A stretch of DNA of 64,000 nucleotides from Rhizophagus irregularis (GCF_026210795.1 NC_089460.1:1488001-1552000); one strand, 5' to 3'. Counted from the first letter of the stretch, positions 34,669-47,291 are shown. Made by a program: numbers and translations. Notes: a model not told the origin generated them from the sequence alone.

Positions 34669-37600
34669 TTAAATTCTGGACAGTTTATCTTTGGTTATTA
34701 ATAGGGATTATTAATTAACTTTTGGGTTTGTACAGTTACAATTATTTGTAAATGGAATTTTCTATGGATTTAATTTTATGGATTTTTTTTTAAAAAAAAA
34801 AACAAAAAAAATTTAATGTATAAAAGTGTAAAAACATATGACACTTTATTATGATTTCCCCTTTTTATATACCTTTTGTATTATAAATCCGTCTTTTTTT
34901 TCTTTAGAGTTCATTATACGTTGTAAGTATTGAATTCACCCCCCATTTTTTCTTGTATTAAAAAAAAGTCACCTTATTTCATCATTTTTTTTTTTCAAGA
35001 GCAATTATTTCGCGATTATTTCGCGATTATTTTTACGGTTGCTCCTCATTTCATTTGTAATTTTTTTTCACATTCTCATTTTTTTTTCTTTTGATCTATT
35101 AATATACTATTTTAATTTGATAAAAAAAAACGATCTTTAATGGATGAAATTTTAAATTTCAAGTGGATAAAAAAAAAATTCTTTTTTTTTAGATATTATT
35201 ATTTAAGATTCCCTAAATAGTTATTATATATTTCCCCCGATACCGTTTTCTAAAATTAATTATTTATTTTTACACACATTCCTTTATATATATATATAAC
35301 AATTATTTTTTTTCAAATTTCCCCTTTTTCATGCTGCTTTATGCACAAATCATAATAGTAATTAATTGTAGTTTAAACCAAGAAAGGAAAAAAAAAATGA
35401 GAGAAAAAAAATTAATATTTTTATTTTATTTTCAACAACAAAACAATTAAGTCATACCAATCAAAATTTTCTTTCGAGAAATAAGTTCTGCTGTGCAGGA
35501 CCATGATTCAAAAAAAAAAAAAAAAATTTTTTTTTTTCAAAAATTTTCAATTATTATTAATTATTATTATTTCCTTTTTTTCTTTTCTTTTCTTTGTATT
35601 ATTATTATATTTTAGCATTTTTTATTTTATTTTAGATTATACATATTTTTAGATTTTTTTTTATTTTGTCTTTTTTAGAAATTTTCACGATACAATTATT
35701 ATTATTAAGCTATGTTTCAAAAAAAAAAAAATTCCCTCCACCCGTCACTAAAAAAAAAAATCAAACCAAAAATGAAAAAAACAATCAAAACTTAAAATTA
35801 CTTAAGAAAAAAAAAAAACGTAATAAAAAACACACACACACACACACACCACTGGTTTTTAACGCCAAAGAAATTTCAGTCATTTTTTAAAAAATTTTTA
35901 AAAATTTTAATCTTTTTGTATAGTGTAATTAATTTTTATATAATATAATAGAAATTTTTATCTTTAATAAAAAAAAAAAGAAATCATAATATAATCATAT
36001 TTAAATACGTTACTGTGCATTATTATTATATGTATAATATAATATATATGTATAATTATTTTGTTAAATAAATTTTATATTTTATATCTACTTTCGATAT
36101 ATATTACACATACTTTACATTTACTATATATTACACATATATTATACTTTACTTTCGATATACATTTACGATTTACTTACACTTACTTTTCTCAGTATGC
36201 TAATTCAATATTCCAATTCAGTAAACCATCCATGTATGGCGTTGCGTTGGTACTTAATACTACTTATCCATTATCATTGAATCAATGAATTCAAATTTTT
36301 ACCAAAAGTTTTTGACGTTACTTTCAGTTGTCATTATGCTGATCAAAAAATAATTATTACGCCTACGGCTGAAATTTAATATTTGTTTACTAAACAAAAA
36401 AAAAAATGAGTATCTATCGAGATTTCTTTTTCCATAAAATGATAATTTTTTACCAAGTAATTTAATTCGATATTTCCTAAAACGTATTAAAACTGGGGTA
36501 CAGACTATCTCCTTGTTAAAAAAAAAAAAAAAAAAAAATGTCTAAGCCCTGGTAAAAGGAATAAATACAAAAAAAGAATTATTTTGTTTGAATATAATCC
36601 GAAAAGGGATAAATAATTAATTAATAATAATTTAACAAAAAAAAAAGGAGAACATGTTATGCATGTTACAATTGTTACACGATAGCCTTTTTTTATTTTC
36701 CATTGGACGTACACAACTTCTTTTTCGTGTATCGAAGCGCAATTATAAGATTTTTATCGTTCGTAAGTATGCATAATTGGACCTACTACTTCGCATTAAT
36801 GCAATTAAAAGCAAAACAATTAAAACATGTTCTTCATGTGTTCCAAAATTATGGGCTTTGTTAAAAGAAAATAATGTTTTGTTATAAATATTATATTTTT
36901 TTAATTAATATAAAATTATTATTTTCAATAATTCTTCTTTTTTGAAAAACAAGAGAAAAAAAGAGATTAAGAGAGAGAGAGTATGTGTTACCTAATAAAT
37001 ACTGTAAATAATAATCACTGCAAATAATCTACTAATCTCTTTTTTTTTAAAAAAAGAAAATCCACAATTTTTTTTTACTGTATCATAGGCAATGTGCATT
37101 ATCGTTTATCAATTGTGCATTGATGATGCAAAAAAAAATGCAAAAAAAATGCTTAACGCATAAATAAAGATCTTCGAAAAGAAATTTCATTGAATTAATT
37201 GAACAATGAAAAATTTTTTTATGATACATAAAAATTTACATTAAATTTATTTAATTTATTTAATTTGTAAAAAAAAAAAAAATCTTTGTTGATTTTTAAT
37301 ATAAAAAAAAAAAATTTTTTGTGTGAGAAAATTTAATGAACGTTTCAGATTAAAAAAAAGTCCCGCATTCAATTATTTCAAAAATAACTTGTTTTACTGA
37401 AAAAAATTTTTATAATAAAAAAAATTTATTACATCACCACCTATCCTTCTATCATTACTAAATAGGGTTTAGTACATTCCTTCTAGAATTTTTTTTTTTT
37501 TTTTTTTTTTTATGATTGTTCTTTTTTAGTGATCCAATTTAATTCATTATATAAACTCTTTTTCGTTGTTGTTGTTTCATTTTTGTAAAAGAAGAAAATT

Positions 37601-37839
37601 TTGATTTTGTTTCAAAAATTAAATTAAGATGTTTTATAATATTTCATATTGTTTTAAAAAAAAAAATTAAATGTTTAATAATAATTACCAATCATATCAA
37701 ACATTCCTTGTCGTACAATTTTGAAAAAACAAAGTTTAATCGGTTTATCCGAATTTTAACGGTCTTTGTTAAACAAAAGAGAATTTAATATTTATTGTAA
37801 TTGAATCACGTATCAAATTTTTTGATCTTAATTATTTAA

Positions 37840-37995
37840 CTATTATTCAACTATTATTATTCAACTATTATTAAACTATTATTCAACTATAATTCAACTA
37901 TTATTCAACTATTATTCAACTATTATTAAACTATTATTAAACTATTATTTAACTATTATTAACTATATCAACTATTATCAAACTATTATTATTTA
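37840..37995. repeat. 11-12-bp minisatellite (CAACTATTATT)
   Basis: About a dozen copies of CAACTATTATT / AAACTATTATT in tandem with minor length variation. Confidence 0.85.
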
Positions 37996-40017
37996 ACTAT
38001 AAATAAGAAAATAATAATAATCATTATTTAATAATATTCAGAAAATATGAAATTTAATGTACTGTACTTCCTGTAAGCCAAGCCCGGGCCAAGCAAAATT
38101 TCAATGTTCCTACATAAAAGGAAATTATGTGTACTGTATAAAGATTCCCTTTAAAAGTATGATTATTATTTGTTTTAAACATAAACATTAATGACAAACA
38201 TATCTGTCATACAAGTAAAAGTACCATGTCTCTCACTTTAAATCTTTTTAACTAGTGGTTTTTTTTAATTTTTAACTCAAAGCCTCTTGTTTATACCGAT
38301 TTTGTGTTCAAACCTCACCTCCTTAAAGTTTTCTCTTGTTATAAGGTAACAGGTAAATGGTAAATGTAATTTTCCACTCAAAAAACTTTTTCCGGTATTA
38401 CATGCATGAAGTAAATGAGTTAAAACTCTTTATCTGATTAATCAACATATATAATATTAATATAACTATAACTTTTATATAAAAATCTAAAAATCTTTTA
38501 TTATTATTATGCATTTAATTATGCAATTTGCGGTCTATTGTTTATTTTTTAGCTTATCAATTAATTATAATCTATTAAAAAAAAAAAATGTTTGCGCCCA
38601 ATTTTTTAAATCTTTTTCTTTGTGTAAAAGAAGGCTTGAGAGTGAGAGATATTTAAAAATAATATGATTATAATCTTTTTTTTGAAAAAAAAAAATCGTT
38701 TTTTAATTTTTTTCTAGTGTAAAATTTCGATTAGCCGAGTTTGGAAGTAAAATTATGGTACAATATGATATTATAATAATATAACTATTTAAGGATTGAA
38801 TGGCAAAAAATTATAATCTGGGCCAGGTTTAAAAGTCTAATGCTGGTAATATTTTCAGAAATTATGAATTTTTATTAGAAATTTCTGTTACGCAAATAAA
38901 TAAACAAACAAATAAATAAATAAAAAAAAATGCATCCAAAAAAAAAGCCCCAAAAAAAATTTTAAAGTTAATATATAGAATAAATAACCAGAATTTTCTG
39001 CGCCACTATTTCTTGGCGTACATACAGTACATAAGTTTAAAAGATTATCTGACCTAGCGGAAAAACCAAATATGTTTTACGGAAATTCCTATCAAAGAAA
39101 ATCTATTCAAATTTATTAAATTTTACCACCGAATAAACACACGTTTTAGTTTACAAATAAAAATTCCCGGGTACTCATATTACAATGAAAAACAATGAAA
39201 CAAAATTTACCCCTGCTGATTAAATAAAATGTTAAAAGGGGTTATTATTTCTTTATGATATACTTATTAACCAATCGCGTTTAAATGTGTAACTATTAAT
39301 ATTCTTTTACTGCGTAAAATGTTAAACAATAGTAAAAAGAATTTAAAGAATTTTCAGTTATTTCTTCGAATTTTTTTTATAATGATACCATTCGTTTAAG
39401 GGGGAGTTTCAACAAAAAAATCTATCACGTGATTGCTACCAAATTTCGCGTCATGATTTCTAATGATTTGGTTTGATAGTGCAAGTGTGTAAGTGTGTAA
39501 CCGAATTCGTTTAATTCGGTTCTTATATTAAACAAACACATTCATTGATGCATAAATATATCATAAGACTAGGCATTGTTTGATACCCAACCGTTATCTA
39601 TATGGTATCTATTTTATAAAACTTGATATTACTGTTTATTACTTATTGTATGGTACATGTATTCTAATTAATAATTCCTTCTTCTTTTTATTTTTTTTTT
39701 TGTTTCTTTAAAACTTTCGAAATTTCGTTTTTTTATTGCAACATTTTACAATTTAATATAGGATCTTCTTGTTTATTATTTATTTATTGTTGGTCTTTAA
39801 TTATTGTTATTTTATCGATTAAAAAATTTGAAAAAACCCATTTTCGTAATTGTGCATCAAATATTTATTAATCCGGGGATGTTTTTTTTTATAAGCTTAA
39901 TGATAGCTTGCATATGTCAAAAATAGGTAAAATCTGAGACAGATAAGTCATTGTATTCAACCCCCCGTTTATTTTGTTCTATGAAACAATAAAAAGTAGT
40001 TATTTAATATTTTTTTT

Positions 40018-40049
<32 letters not shown>

Positions 40050-40654
40050 ATCTAATTTAGATATAAAAGAAAAGAAGAAAGATTCTTAAATTCTTTTTTT
40101 CTTTCAAGAATAAAATTATTTTTTATAGATAATTATTGATTACTAAATAAAAAAATATCCTTTTAAAGTGTCATTCAAATACTTTTTTCTTTATCTAAAT
40201 AAGTAATTATTTTTATAAACAAATGATAATAAATGCATAAAAATATTTATTTCCCGTGCTTGTCAAAAAAAAAAAATTGATTTTTGTGTGCATGATTATT
40301 CGTTTATTCGTTGAGATTATCATCAATAAATCAAAAAAAAGAACGTGAAAAAATTCGCGACAAAGTTATTTTAAAAAAAAAAAATTATTAGCAAATAAAT
40401 ATTGATTGTATTCAATATTCAATTTGAAATTCAAACTTGGGAACTTCCATATATATTCTCTTTTATCTGTTATTACTATTTGTCGTTTTATTGTATGTAT
40501 ATACGGTATACACGACATTGACGGCACTGACGGCAATGCATATAATCATATATTGTATTTCAAAAAATTTTTTAAAGTTTTCATTAAAATTACCATCTGT
40601 GAATTGCGACACTTTGCTTTTTGTCAAAAAAAAAAAAATTTTTTTTTTGTATTG

Positions 40655-40710
40655 AATATGTTTGAATATGTTTGAATATGTTTGAATATGTTGAATATGT
40701 TTGAATGTGT
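40655..40710. repeat. 11-bp minisatellite (TTTGAATATG)
   Basis: Five copies of TTTGAATATG, the last (TTTGAATGTG) diverged. Short plus-strand frames crossing it are artefacts. Confidence 0.8.
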
Positions 40711-41346
40711 TCTAACAGATATGTGTAATACGCCATTTATTAAATTTTATGATACGTATGTGTATCCTTGACGAACTTTAATATTTAAAAAACTTTTGAA
40801 ACGCGTTTTGCTGTAGATTTTTTAAGATTTAGATTAAAAAGATAAAGATTTAGATTATAACCAACGATTTATTTGATTTATTTGATTTCACGTGAATTTT
40901 CTTACTAATAAACCGTGACTGTTGTAATTTTGGTCGTAATTAACATATTCAATGAATTTATATTGTAATCGAAAATTTCAGTTTCTATCATTTTTTATTA
41001 TATTCTAATACTGTAATCTTTCATTACATTATTTGTATTATTACATTATACAAGTATTCTAAATAAAATATCCTTCAGGATTTTCTATTATGTCTTTGTA
41101 ATCAGTATTAAAAAAAAAAAAAGTTTCTTTTAATTATTAAAAGTAATGAAGAAGTAACGATTTAAAAATTTTTTATCATGTGATTGGGCAGTCACATGAT
41201 TTTTACAATTTCAATAAAGTGGTGGTGTTTCAATTTCATCAATTTGTTTAAAAAAGAAAAAGGTTATACAAGTGACTAATTTCATTATTACAATCTACTA
41301 ACTTTTGTAATATAGATTTACAAAGAATTCTTATATACAGTATATT

Positions 41347-41488
41347 CAGTAATGTGCATTTGTACTTCTAATGACATAAAATTTGGTTGGAAGCTTTCAA
41401 TCCAAATGGTTTTATTAGAAAATTATGCTTCCAATCTTTCCAAAGGTGCTTCCAATAGTACTTCCAATATTCCAAGAGCACATCACTG
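41347..41488. mobile_element. hAT-like MITE, 142 bp
   Basis: TIRs are CAGTAATGTGC on the left and CAGTGATGTGC on the right (read inward). A perfect 8-bp target duplication AGTATATT lies at 41339-41346 and 41489-41496. The CAG terminus plus 8-bp TSD fits hAT. The interior has GCTTCCAAT words repeated on both sides. Confidence 0.85.
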
Positions 41489-41496
41489 AGTATATT

Positions 41497-43529
41497 TCTA
41501 ACATCAAATGGATTCCTGTTAAAAAACTATTTAATTAATCTGATTAGCTAGTATTTATTTTTTTATTATGAGTACAGCCAAAACTCATTATAGTGAACCT
41601 TCAGTTCCAACTATTTTCATTCACTATAACAAATATTTACAAATTCTATGTATATTTAAACCAATGAATTATTTATAATTTTTTTATCTGATAATAATTT
41701 TATTAGTATTTCATAATATGATCTTGTAAATTTAATTTTTTATATAAATAATTTTATTATTATCATTCAATTATCAATAATAAAGTGAAATACCAATTCT
41801 AATTTTGTGTTTAAAGTGATTTATGAATAATATATCTAATGATTTTACATAATATTCACTATAACAAATATAAATTTATAATATTGTTTTATATAAAATT
41901 CTCAAAAAGTTTATTACTATATTTAATATTGAGATTTTATTAGTAAATTTATTATCCCTTAAATGGTAAAACATTGCAGGCAAATTTGCCTGCAATTTTA
42001 CTGAAAATTCAGTTCTTATCTAAGGGGAGTTACATATATTACGTAATATTCAGTTTAATATAAATTTACTCCCCCCCCCTTGTCAGATTTAATAACCAAT
42101 CAAATTATAATATTTATAAATTATATATTTTATTAAGTGTAATGTAAGATTTTAGTTACCTCTTCCCTTCCTTTAATAATTACATAATATCTGTAAGCTT
42201 CCTAATTTTATGAAAAATGAAGTTATTTTAATAAAATTTTTTTTTTGCAAAGAGCTTAAATCATAATTTATGTGACAATAATCATTATTTATTAATTACA
42301 TATTATAAGATTAAAGATTGACCATTAGTCAAAAGTTGTATTTTTTAAATTTTGAAAAATTTTGAAAAATTTTGCATTTAATTTTAACAATCTCATTAGG
42401 ATTTGATTGCAGCTATATTAAAGCTTAATAGAATATGTAGAATTATTTATGAAGAACAACTTTTGTTATAATGATTTTTAATGTTTAGAAGTGGCATTTT
42501 GATTTTATATAGAATCCTAAAAAATGAATTATTTTTGTGAACTTGTAAAAAATGCATAAAGTTAAATTTTATCATCTTTATTTTGTTCATTAGAGTGTGA
42601 AATTCTGATGTTATTTTTTTGAAATTAATTTATGACTAATTTTGGTGATTAGCAATCATTAACCATATATCAAAATCATACAATTAATGCTAGAATAATA
42701 GGATAATTCAAATCATATTGACAAACTTTATATTTGGATATAAATTTATTTTAAAAAATTGCAGACAAATTTGCCGGCAAAACCGTTTAAAGAAGAATTA
42801 CTTTGAAAATATATTTTGCAATATTTTTTTGTTAAATTAATTAAAATAATATTGCAAAAACATTTTTTATTAAAATTATTTTGAAAAAATAGTTCATATT
42901 ATTTTTTTAATTAAAATTACTTTGAAAAATATTTTGCAATATTTTTTTATCAAATTAATATTAAATTAATTAAAAATATTACAAAAACATTTTTTTAATT
43001 AAAATTTTCATTAAATTGATTATAAAAATGTTACAAAAACATTTTTTTTTATAATAATATATAGATGAACTTATTTATAATAACTATTACATAACTTATT
43101 TATAATAGCTTCCATTTTTAAAAATTTATATAATAAGTATTTTTTTATTTAATAAAAAAAAAGGAAAATTTAAAATGTATTATAAAATTATTGCAAAAAA
43201 CATTAAAAAAAAATCATAAAAATTGTAAAAAAAAATACCATAAGAGTTATAAATACCAAAAAACCATAAAAATTAAAGAAAAAAATATCATAAGAGTTGT
43301 AAAAAATCATTATAAAAATTGCAAAGAAAACATCAAAAAGACATCATAAAAATTAAAGAAAAAGTACTATAAAGTTGCAAAAAAAAATACCAAAAAACTA
43401 TTATAAAAGTAAGAGAAAATATCATAAGAGTTGTAAAAATCATTATAAAAGTTGCAAAGAAAACATAATAAATTTGCAAAGAAAATACCAAAAAAAACTA
43501 CCATAAAAGTTAAAGAAAACATTATGAAA
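41497..43529. other. Non-coding region with decayed repeats
   Basis: 41574-41600 resembles a solitary pogo-like terminus (CAGCCAAAACTCATTATAG) next to TA. 41957-42790 is bounded by inverted copies of a GGCAAATTTG-centred motif. 42780-43060 holds loosely repeated ~120-bp units (TTTTGCAATATTTTTTT / AAAAACATTTTTT). 43180-43520 holds ~25-30-bp repeats of AAAATTAAAGAAAAA / ATCATAAGAGTTGTAAA. No gene seen. Confidence 0.45.
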
Positions 43530-44172
43530 CACAGGTCGAAATGCTAAAAATCGGCAAAAAAATGGCGCGAAAAGCGGTGGCTATTTTTGGCTATTTTTGG
43601 CTGTTTTTGGCTATTTGCGAATTAACCTATATTATTTGTAAATAGTTTATATAAACACAGGTCGAAAAGTGAAAAATTAGGCACCAATCGGTCACCAATC
43701 AGGTAGCTGATTGGTGACTGATTGGTGACCGATTGGCATTTTCGCCAAATACCGTCACCAATCAGGCAGTTTGCTAACTTTTGATCCAGTGATCAGAAAA
43801 GGATGAAATATAGCTCATTGGACTCGTCATAACATGACGAATCTAATGGTAGTAAAATCGCATTTCTAGGATTAATACTTGATGAGAAATTAAGTAAAAT
43901 ATAAAAATAAAAATGTATTATTTATATTTTATTTAATTTTTTATTAACTATTAATCCTAGAGATGTGATTTTACTACCATTAGATTCGTCTTGTTGAGAT
44001 GATTCCAATGAGCTATATTTCATTCTTTTCTGATCACTGGATCAAAAGTTAGCAAACTGCCTGATTGGTGACTGATTGATTCCTGATTTTTCACTTTTCG
44101 ACCTGTGAAATTTGCGAATAGTTTATGCAATTTGCGCCATTTTTTTGCCTGTTTTTGGTCATTTGACATGTG
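43530..44172. mobile_element. Outer CACAG-type MITE, split by a second element
   Basis: Left end CACAGGTCGAAATG...GGCAAAAAAATGGCGC; right end read inward CACATGTCAAATG...GGCAAAAAAATGGCGC. AAA flanks both sides. Removing the inner element (43656-44107) leaves a ~190-bp inverted-repeat element. CACTA/EnSpm-type elements have CAC termini and 3-bp TSDs, so an affiliation is plausible but unproven. Confidence 0.65.
43656..44107. mobile_element. Inner foldback MITE, 452 bp, CACAG termini
   Basis: Long imperfect hairpin whose arms exceed 180 bp. CACAGGTCGAAAAGTGAAAA begins both arms. GCAAACTTTTGATCCAGTG-like, ATATAGCTCATTGGA and GAATCTAATGGTAGTAAAAT words follow in the same order and reappear inverted. 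AAA lies on each side (43653-43655, 44108-44110). Inserted in the outer element, with which it shares the CACAGGTCG terminus. Confidence 0.85.
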
Positions 44173-45168
44173 AAAGTTGTAAAAAAGCATCACAAAAGTT
44201 GCAAAAAAAAAATACCATAAAAATTAAAGAAGTAACATCATGAGAATTGTAAAGAAATATTATAGAAGTTGTAAAAAAAACATCAAAAAGAAAATGCCAT
44301 GAAAGTTGTAGTATTAATATTATTTTTCTATAAAAAAATAACTTACAGTATTCAAGTTACTCATTTTCAAGTTATTCTATAATACAGAATCTCTATAATA
44401 GAAACTTTAATTTAATTTTAGTTTTATCTTTTTTTTTGCTCTGAACTTATAAAAGTCTCAATTTTTTAGATTATATAAGCATCATATAATATATATATTA
44501 GCTAATCAGAAATTAAAAATTTATAAATTATATAATATAAAAATTATATAATATATTTATTTATTGTATTTTATTATAAAATGATGAATCAGGTATACGA
44601 TAATAAGATTTATATTTTATTATGTGTAAAATTACTTAGTTTTTGAATTCTTTTGTTTATAAATTTATCATCTGAACTGTTTTTAAATATTTACTTAATA
44701 GTATATAATCATTATTTATAACATTAAATAAGCTTATCATACTTAAATAATTTTATTTATTAAATTTTTTTTTTGCAGTTTTAGAACTTTTTTTTTTTTA
44801 GCATATTGAAAAAAAATTTGAAGTATAATAATGATTAATATTACAATAAATATAACTAAAAAAAAATCTGTAATTGATGCAAAAATTTAGATTAGTTTTA
44901 ATTTTAATTAAATTTAATCAGTATATTTTTTTTTTTTATATACTTTATTATAGATGCGATCATGTCTTATTATAATCACACTTACTTACATATATAAACT
45001 TATAAATATAAGATAAACAAATACATATAAGAATTAAGCATTATGAAACAAGACTACTTTTCATAAAGAACAAGTCGATTCTGTCACCTAAACGATCACA
45101 TCATTGTTAAAAACCATGATGCAACCTCAAATTCAAAGGTGACTGTCATGATCTATCTAAAAATTTGC
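44173..45168. other. AT-rich intergenic DNA
   Basis: Begins with a continuation of the 25-30-bp GTTGTAAAAAA-type repeats (to about 44310), then AT-rich DNA. From about 45050 it becomes less AT-biased, probably the 3' UTR of the minus-strand split gene. No other gene seen. Confidence 0.5.
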
Positions 45169-46884
45169 CTAATGACCACCTCGATGAAATGCCAAATCAT
45201 TCCATTTATTCCAATTACTTTCTAACATATTACAGTCAACATCTTTCACATCCACTTCAGTGCGTTTATTATGTGACTTAGCTTTTTTATCTTTACCACT
45301 AATACCGCGCCACTTTTCTTCCTTTACTACACATTATAAATAACGTGCATGTATGATTCTTTCTTTATTAATAAAAGCTGTATGTACATACTATCAAATA
45401 CAGAATGATGAAATAAACAAACAAAAGTTTCTAAATAATTCGTTAAAACTACTAAAAGAAGTTTACATATTTTTTTTTCAAACATAGTTTGCCATATATA
45501 AATATAATCAAATATGGAATGATGTAAATACTATAACAAAATTCAATAGATAAACTATCTATATATTTTTCTTTCTAACTAAATAGCCCTATGTAAATAT
45601 TATCAAATAAGGAATGTTTAAAAACTCATTTTTTCGTTTTGATAATTTTAATTCTAAACAATTAGTCATCCCACAAAAGAAAATAGAAAAAATAAAACAA
45701 GAATAACTAATTATATACTTATATCTTAATACAACATACCTTGCTCTAATTTACGAGCTTTAATTGCATACTGATTAACCACGTAGTCATGAGTAACACC
45801 ACGTGCACGCCTCCCTCTTCTAACACCATTACAATATGTCATTAAAAGACGTTTATCTCTAATACTATTCAATTTCTGATGAAATTCTGCCCTTGTAATA
45901 GGTTCTTGCCTCCCGAGTATTTCTTGCCAAGGAGCGACATTATCCTGTCCACTAATTTCCATTTCCTGAAGGTCCATAATAATATTATCTATTGTAGTAC
46001 CTTGGCCAGCACTACTCGACTGTTCTGCTACCTTACTATCTTTTCATTCAAAAGAAGCTTCTTTTTTCTTTCTTAATTCCAAAAAATGTTCTTCATTAAA
46101 AGAATGATTTATAAAAATATCATCTTTTAACATTTTGTATCCGATTTCACTTGTAACTTGATCTACCAGAAACTCCATTTCTTTTTCTGATATATAATGT
46201 TTCTTAAGGATATCACTTCTACGTTTCAACTTATGTTTGGAAATGAGTACTTTTGATTCAATTCCATTATTTGTAAACTGCCATTTATTCTTGTTACTCT
46301 TGAGACTGTTTTTAAACCTCTTTTTATACTTCTCTTGTTCTTTCAACGTCTTAAATTGCTTATTTACCCGTAAATTTGAATACGTAACTGCATATTTATG
46401 TGTTCCACCATCCATTGAAACTTTTTTTGTATAAGACACGCCTACGCTAGAGATCCTGGGTGAAACTGAAATATTTAGTCATTTGACTAAACCAAAATAG
46501 TTTAGACATTTAAAATTAAAAGACGAAATGCTGAAATTCAATATTTCATAGTATTTCCATGGATTTTTTATAGATTTCCATAGATTTTTAATTATAATAA
46601 TTACTTATAAAAAAAAATAATAAATTTATATTAAAATATAATATTTTTTAAAGGAATTTATAAAACTATTTTATGTATAATATAATTTAATATATTTTTA
46701 TAATAAAATTATAATTTTATATAAATAAAATTTAAACTTAAAAAATATTACTATATAGTTTAGTCAATGACGAAACCGAAACTAGTTGGTGACGAAACCA
46801 AAATTTTTGGCAAAAAGAGTTTAGCCAGGTATCACTAGCCTACGCGTTTACTTATTACTTGTTTAACTTGACTAAAATCCTTAA
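45169..46884 (-). pseudogene. 3' part of a transposon-split gene of unknown function
   Basis: Downstream portion of the minus-strand gene whose 5' part is at 63572-64000. Coding pieces: 46884-46845, then across the CCTACG insertion 46446-45740, an intron with GTATGT donor and TAG acceptor, and final exon 45326-45169. The protein is Lys-rich (SYTKKVSMDGGTHKYAVTYS near its start; IRDKRLLMTYCNGVRRGRRA later) and ends FHRGGH. No family recognised. An in-frame TGA at 46044-46046 interrupts it (after EASFE), so it is either decayed or has an unrecognised intron. GTG at 46439 is not a real start: the frame continues upstream once the 392-bp element is removed. Confidence 0.6.
46447..46838. mobile_element. 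392-bp TIR element with 6-bp TSD CCTACG
   Basis: The left end is CTAGAGATCCTGG and the right end read inward is CTAGTGATACCTGG. A perfect 6-bp duplication CCTACG lies at 46441-46446 and 46839-46844. The AT-rich interior has no ORF but has TTTAGTCA/TGACTAAA words near both ends. Deleting the element plus one CCTACG joins the host reading frame exactly, which independently supports the boundaries. Superfamily not assigned. Confidence 0.82.
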
Positions 46885-47175
46885 CACTGGTCAAAAACTA
46901 ATATATCGGGTAGCAGATATGTATCAGATATGTACCTGATATGTGTAGTATTAATGCTGAAAATCGGGTACCTGATATGTGTAAGATATGTGTAAATATA
47001 TATATCGTCTACATATCATTTACATATCATATACATATCGGTATCGATATGTATATGATATATATATTTACATATCTTACACATATCGAGTGCCCAATTT
47101 TCAGCATTAATACTACACATATCAGGTACATATCTGATACATATCTGCTACCCGATATATTAGTTTTTAACCAGT
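46885..47175. mobile_element. CACTG foldback MITE (interrupted by LINEs)
   Basis: Near-perfect hairpin of about 290 bp. CACTGGTCAAAAACTA opens the left arm; the right arm is its inverse up to AGTTTTTAACCAGT. The last base of the element (G, completing CCAGTG) lies at 63571, beyond the LINEs. TAA flanks it at 46882-46884 and 63572-63574. CACTG termini with a 3-bp TSD are the signature of CACTA/EnSpm-type elements. Arms share GGGTAGCAGATATGTATCAG and ACCTGATATGTGTAGTATTA in inverse order. Non-coding; the transcript would be a strong stem. Confidence 0.88.
47162..47175. repeat. LINE target site duplication, left copy
   Basis: AGTTTTTAACCAGT, one base different from the other two copies (AGTTTTTGACCAGT at 55355-55368 and 63557-63570). 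The original base is given by the left TIR of the host hairpin, which predicts G. Confidence 0.8.
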
Positions 47176-47291
47176 AAATTTTTCAAAAACAAAAATTCCG
47201 ACGAAAATATTTTTTATTATTTTTAAAAAAATAATACAAACTACTAATAAAATTTTATATTTTATATATTCCCAACTCAAAGCCCTCTACT

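Larger units (their letters stand above)
34669..41338. other. 6.7-kb gene-free region
   Basis: AT-rich DNA dominated by homopolymers. Recognisable items: a (CA)n microsatellite at 35829-35849, AT-rich runs at 36040-36200, 11-12-bp repeats at 37840-37990, a TA run at 40020-40052, an 11-bp minisatellite at 40655-40710, and an ATCATGTGA...TCACATGAT inverted repeat at 41174-41203. Short open frames here (for example 35666-35890, 40406-40675) are low-complexity and start at non-ATG codons. The first few hundred bases probably include the RhoGEF 3' UTR. Confidence 0.45.

Noticed and set aside
46941-47177. 78-codon + ORF
   Set aside because: Lies inside the palindromic CACTG MITE; composition follows the repeat.
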